Source: JBKGYG01 sp046546235 (GTDB taxonomy: Bacteria > Bacillota > Clostridia > Lachnospirales > DSM-24629). Taken from it: DNA of 16,801 nt. The notes under the pieces are model-generated. The model made no database searches. It was not told where the DNA came from and was given only the letters and a program-made list of their open reading frames with translations. The position numbers and the translations under genes are program-made. Location: contig JBKGYG010000040.1 in the NCBI GenBank assembly GCA_046546235.1, positions 1 to 16,801 on the forward strand. The letters run 5' to 3'. The first letter of the stretch is position 1, and every line of letters starts with the position of its first letter. Positions 14,359 to 16,801 of the stretch are shown here, one piece after another.

Positions 14359-15309
14359 TCACTCTTGCTTATTATTATTTTGTTCTCTTTTCTTATTTAG
14401 ATTTTTCATTACACGATTTGTAAAGTCAATAGCTGCATTATAGCCCATCTGTTTTTGTCTATGATTAATAGCAGCTGACTCAACTATTATAGCCAAATTT
14501 CTTCCTGGTCTTATAGGAATAGAATGACAAATTACTTTATTCCCTAAACACTCATAATATTCTTCCTCTAAACCTAATCTATCATACTCTTTTTGAGAAT
14601 TCCATTCTTCTAATCTAATAACTAAATCGATGCTTTCTGTTTCTTTTACACTTTCTATTCCAAATAACGTTTTGCAATCTATAATTCCAATTCCTCTCAA
14701 TTCAATGAAATGTCTTATGCTTTCAGGTGATGTCCCAATAAGAGTATCATCACTTACTTTTTTTATCTCAACAACATCATCAGCAACTAATCGGTGTCCA
14801 CGTTTTATTAATTCTAATGCTGCTTCACTTTTACCAATACCACTTTCTCCAACGATTAGAACTCCTTCACCAAATACATCTACAAGAACACCATGAATTG
14901 AAATTCTTTCAGCTAATTCTAATTTAAGATATCTAATTAGTTCCGCCATAAATGCTGATGTAGCTTTACGAGATTTCAATACTGGTATTTTATATTGATT
15001 AGCTAGCCTTAACAATTCATCATTAGGAATCATATCTCTACAAAAAATCAAACAGGGTATTCTACTTTGAAATAAAGTTTCTAAAACTTGAGCCCTATAT
15101 CTCTCAGACATTTTTTCCAAATAAGTATATTCTACCTTCCCAATAATCTGAACCCTTTCAGAATCAAAATAATCAAAAAATCCAGCTAATTGTAATGCCG
15201 GTCTATTTAAGTCTGATTGATTTATAAGGATTTTTTCAATGGATATATCTGGAGTTAAATTTTTTAAATTCATTTTTTTTACAATTTCTTTCAATCCTAC
15301 TGAATACAT
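14359..15309 (-). CDS. hprK: HPr kinase/phosphorylase
   Basis: Bifunctional enzyme that phosphorylates Ser46 of HPr and Crh with ATP or PPi and reverses the reaction under high phosphate; in known Firmicutes fructose 1,6-bisphosphate favours the kinase. It acts as a hexamer and controls CcpA-dependent carbon catabolite repression. The 316 residues show the N-terminal domain (about 1-130), H140 in SIHGVLVDVFGEGVL, Walker A GESGIGKS (154-161), D177/D178 in VADDVVEI, and the HPrK signature IELRGIGIID (202-211). ATG 15309 is preceded by GGAGGG. A possible substrate, the Crh-like protein with S46, is encoded in this window. The gene heads a two-gene operon with glucokinase. Confidence 0.96.
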   Translation of the reverse strand: MYSVGLKEIVKKMNLKNLTPDISIEKILINQSDLNRPALQLAGFFDYFDSERVQIIGKVEYTYLEKMSERYRAQVLETLFQSRIPCLIFCRDMIPNDELLRLANQYKIPVLKSRKATSAFMAELIRYLKLELAERISIHGVLVDVFGEGVLIVGESGIGKSEAALELIKRGHRLVADDVVEIKKVSDDTLIGTSPESIRHFIELRGIGIIDCKTLFGIESVKETESIDLVIRLEEWNSQKEYDRLGLEEEYYECLGNKVICHSIPIRPGRNLAIIVESAAINHRQKQMGYNAAIDFTNRVMKNLNKKREQNNNKQE

Positions 15310-15360
15310 TAAATTTACCCTCCTTCATTCTTATCACTAACCTGAATTATTGGCGAAACC

Positions 15361-15415
15361 TTGTTGACTCGCTCTACTAAAGGCTTTGCAAACCTTGCAC
15401 GAGTTACAATGAAAA
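15361..15415. repeat. Hairpin element in the hprK leader (second repeat family)
   Basis: Outer ttgt (15361-15364) with acaa (15406-15409) and inner actcg (15367-15371) with cgagt (15400-15404) enclose an imperfect palindrome, aaggctttgcaaacctt (15380-15396). The tail is 'caatgaaaa'. The plan and several words match the element at 3644-3690. It lies in the 5' leader of hprK, where it could affect expression. Confidence 0.4.
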
Positions 15416-15497
15416 ACAAAAGTCCAAATTCGCAAGCAAGTTTATATTTTTGTCTTTCATTTAAATATATCCCATAATATCAAGTTAAATTTATTAT

Positions 15498-15526
15498 ATT
15501 TTACCATAATAGATATTGTACTTCAA
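15498..15526 (-). promoter_or_regulatory. Probable hprK promoter with extended -10
   Basis: Read on the - strand: TTGAAG (15521-15526), 17 bases, TAAAAT (15498-15503), preceded by TG one base upstream (TGGTAAAAT), an extended -10. The transcript would carry a leader of about 180 nt that contains the hairpin element at 15361-15415. Confidence 0.55.
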
Positions 15527-15572
15527 CGTAAATAGTCTTAATTTATTGTATTATATAGAATTTTAAATACAT

Positions 15573-15613
15573 GGACAAAAGTGGCTTCGCCACGTTCGCT
15601 TTGTGATTTGTCC
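15573..15613 (+). repeat. 41-nt three-way-junction-like repeat module, copy 2
   Basis: Outer ggacaaa (15573-15579) with tttgtcc (15607-15613), hairpin gtggc/gccac (15581-15593), and hairpin tcgc/gtga with loop ttt (15596-15606). The first 27 bases are identical to copy 1; the changes fall in the second loop and one stem base that remains paired as G-T. Confidence 0.75.
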
Positions 15614-15650
15614 CAGCTGCTTTAATACTTTTAACTAATTTAACTTGCTC

Positions 15651-15699
15651 ATTTGGTACATATTTTAAGTACCAATTATTTTAAAAGTAGCACTTTCCT
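15651..15699 (+). repeat. 49-nt direct repeat block B1
   Basis: Contains the hairpin ttggtac/gtaccaa and the tail 'agtagcactttcct'. Nearly identical to 15757-15805; the two blocks bracket the GGGCG module. Confidence 0.8.
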
Positions 15700-15708
15700 T
15701 AATAAATT

Positions 15709-15743
15709 TAATGGGCGCATCGTGATACGCCCCTACAAAAAAT
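15709..15743 (+). repeat. GGGCG hairpin repeat, copy 2
   Basis: gggcg (15713-15717) pairs with cgccc (15728-15732). It is identical over about 35 bases to the copy at 68-102, including the flanking 'aat' and 'cctacaaaaaatt'. Confidence 0.7.
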
Positions 15744-15756
15744 TGGTGTGTTGTAC

Positions 15757-15805
15757 ATTTGGTACATGTTTTAAGTACCAATTATTTTAAAAGTAGCACT
15801 TTCCT
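15757..15805 (+). repeat. 49-nt direct repeat block B2
   Basis: Second copy of the ttggtac/gtaccaa hairpin block, differing from B1 at one base (acatg against acata). Confidence 0.8.
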
Positions 15806-15811
15806 AATCAA

Positions 15812-15851
15812 TAAAAAAGCTCCTTCAGCATTTGATGTCTAGAAGGAGCTT
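15812..15851 (-). terminator. Terminator of gatD
   Basis: aagctccttc (15817-15826) pairs perfectly with gaaggagctt (15842-15851). On the - strand the stem is followed by TTTTATTGATT, so a T run of at least six including the stem end. It begins five bases after the gatD stop. Confidence 0.85.
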
Positions 15852-15856
15852 AATGA

Positions 15857-16801
15857 TTACTTTTCACAATCTATTAATATCTTACCTTTAACTTGATTAG
15901 TATTTTTTAACATTTTGAACGCAGTTGCAATGTCGCTAAGAGGTATTTTTTTGAAAATTAAATCTTCACTAAATTTTAATTCCCCAGTTTTTAAATAATG
16001 TGTCGTTAATTCCCATTCTTCACCTGGAAAAGGCGCGCTATAAGACATCCAAGAACCTGTTAAAACAAATTCTTTTCGATTTATTTTCTCCCATTCATCT
16101 ACTGAAAAAGTTAATTCTTTTGTAGGCGTTCCAATTAGGGATACTTCTCCTTTGTTAGCAACCAACTCAAAAGACATTTTTATTGTAACTGTATTACCTG
16201 CTGTTTCTAATACATAATCGAATCCTTTTCCATTTGTATAACTTTTTACTTTATCCATAAAATCTTCATTAAGTGTATTAATAACTTCATCAGCACCTAG
16301 TTTTTTTGCAAGTTCTAGTCGCTCATCAACGATATCAAAAACTACTACTTTCTTTGCTCCAAAAATCTTAGCCCATTGCATAGTAAATAACCCAATAGTC
16401 CCTCCACCTACGATTGCAACAGTTCCTCCTCCAGTATAATTTAAACGCTTCAATCCATGTAATGCTACGGTGATGGGCTCGAAGAATGCTCCTTTTTCAA
16501 AACTTATAGAATCATCAAATTTTACTGCATTCTTTTCAGGAACAACTACATATTCTGCAAAACTTCCAAATTGCCTAGACCCAATAAAGCTGTAGTTTTT
16601 ACATAAGGAATAAGCACCTTTTTGACAATCTTCACATTGCAAACAAGGTATAAGTGGCACACCAGATATACGGTCCCCCTTTTTTAAGCGAGTAACTCCT
16701 TCACCAACTTCAGCTATAACTCCTGAAAACTCATGTCCAAAAACATTAGGATAATAATGGGACGCATCACCATTAACCCTTGGGATATCGGAACCACATA
16801 T
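15857..16801 (-). CDS. gatD: Galactitol-1-phosphate 5-dehydrogenase, 5' end outside the window
   Basis: Zinc-dependent medium-chain dehydrogenase that would oxidise galactitol 1-phosphate to tagatose 6-phosphate with NAD. The frame is open to the window edge, giving 314 residues; about 35 N-terminal residues are missing. Visible are the catalytic zinc residues in ICGSD and GHEFSG, the four structural zinc cysteines in PCLQCEDCQKGAYSLC, the Rossmann loop GGGTIG, and the GatD-like stretches 'FIGSRQFGSFAEYVVVP' and 'GSWMSYSAPFPGEEW', which match E. coli GatD as I remember it. A GTG inside the frame is not the start, because the zinc motifs upstream are in frame. Sorbitol or another polyol dehydrogenase is the alternative. 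Further gat genes and the promoter would lie beyond the right edge. Confidence 0.8.
   Translation of the reverse strand: MCGSDIPRVNGDASHYYPNVFGHEFSGVIAEVGEGVTRLKKGDRISGVPLIPCLQCEDCQKGAYSLCKNYSFIGSRQFGSFAEYVVVPEKNAVKFDDSISFEKGAFFEPITVALHGLKRLNYTGGGTVAIVGGGTIGLFTMQWAKIFGAKKVVVFDIVDERLELAKKLGADEVINTLNEDFMDKVKSYTNGKGFDYVLETAGNTVTIKMSFELVANKGEVSLIGTPTKELTFSVDEWEKINRKEFVLTGSWMSYSAPFPGEEWELTTHYLKTGELKFSEDLIFKKIPLSDIATAFKMLKNTNQVKGKILIDCEK

Larger units (their letters stand above)
15573..15805 (+). repeat. Modular intergenic repeat, copy 2 (longest)
   Basis: The module order is three-way junction (15573-15613), linker, hairpin block B1 (15651-15699), GGGCG hairpin (15713-15732) and hairpin block B2 (15757-15805). 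Copy 1 has only one B block, after the GGGCG module. B1 and B2 differ at a single base out of 49. Confidence 0.8.
15310..15856. other. Gene-free interval upstream of hprK with promoter and repeat cluster
   Basis: No plausible gene. From the hprK side it holds the ribosome binding site, a long AT-rich leader with a hairpin element (15361-15415), a good - strand promoter (15498-15526), the three-way-junction module (15573-15613), two 49-nt direct repeats around a GGGCG hairpin (15651-15805), and the gatD terminator (15817-15851). Confidence 0.75.

Noticed and set aside
15310..15497. Riboswitch in the hprK leader
   Set aside because: The leader is long and has a hairpin, but I see no conserved riboswitch core and no terminator with a T run before the start codon.
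15651..15805. CRISPR array or phage attachment site from the 49-nt direct repeats
   Set aside because: Only two units with a spacer that is itself a dispersed repeat; no cas genes, integrase or tRNA nearby.
16658..16660. GTG as the start of the dehydrogenase
   Set aside because: The frame continues to the window edge and encodes the catalytic zinc motifs ICGSD and GHEFSG upstream of this codon.

Overview
The window is AT-rich chromosomal DNA from a Gram-positive anaerobe of the class Clostridia. The evidence is the Firmicute-type set hprK, murB, rapZ, glmR, whiA, an HPr-like gene, dnaE and pfkA, the strong GGAGG-type ribosome binding sites, and a rubredoxin. The HPr paralogue reads 'GFEARPVALFVQVAS' around position 15, a form I associate with Lachnospirales; placing the organism near Vallitalea-like bacteria is inference from memory.

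Layout. (1) 1-468 has no gene and holds dispersed repeats, a hairpin and a promoter with candidate operators. (2) 469-2328 (+) is a GntR/YtrA-type regulator followed by an ABC exporter ATPase and its membrane partner, closed by a bidirectional terminator. (3) 2366-7274 (-) holds dnaE, pfkA and a small rubredoxin gene. (4) 7402-8268 (-) is an orphan OpuAC/ProX-like binding protein. (5) 8575-12624 (-) is the operon murB-rapZ-glmR-whiA-crh-like. (6) 12732-13355 (+) is a broken, chimeric gene: AraC-type N-terminal domain, in-frame stop, then the tail of an ABM-type monooxygenase. (7) 13402-15309 (-) is hprK followed by a ROK glucokinase. (8) 15310-15856 has no gene; it holds the hprK promoter and a complex of repeats. 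(9) 15857-16801 (-) is a galactitol-1-phosphate dehydrogenase cut by the window end.

How the genes fit together. Glucokinase and PfkA supply sugar phosphates and fructose-1,6-bisphosphate. In known Firmicutes this metabolite drives HprK to phosphorylate Ser46 of HPr and Crh, which act with CcpA. The Crh-like protein here keeps Ser46 but has Glu at position 15 instead of the PTS histidine, so it should be a regulatory protein and not a sugar phosphocarrier. GlmR, RapZ and MurB touch UDP-GlcNAc supply and peptidoglycan synthesis, so the region links carbon flux to envelope synthesis.

The least explained material is intergenic. A modular repeat family occurs at 1-171, 8452-8520 and 15573-15805. 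It contains a 41-nt module that folds on paper as a three-way junction, a GGGCG hairpin and a TTGGTAC-type hairpin. Differences between copies fall in loops or are compensated in stems. All positions and folds were read by eye; no search or folding program was run.
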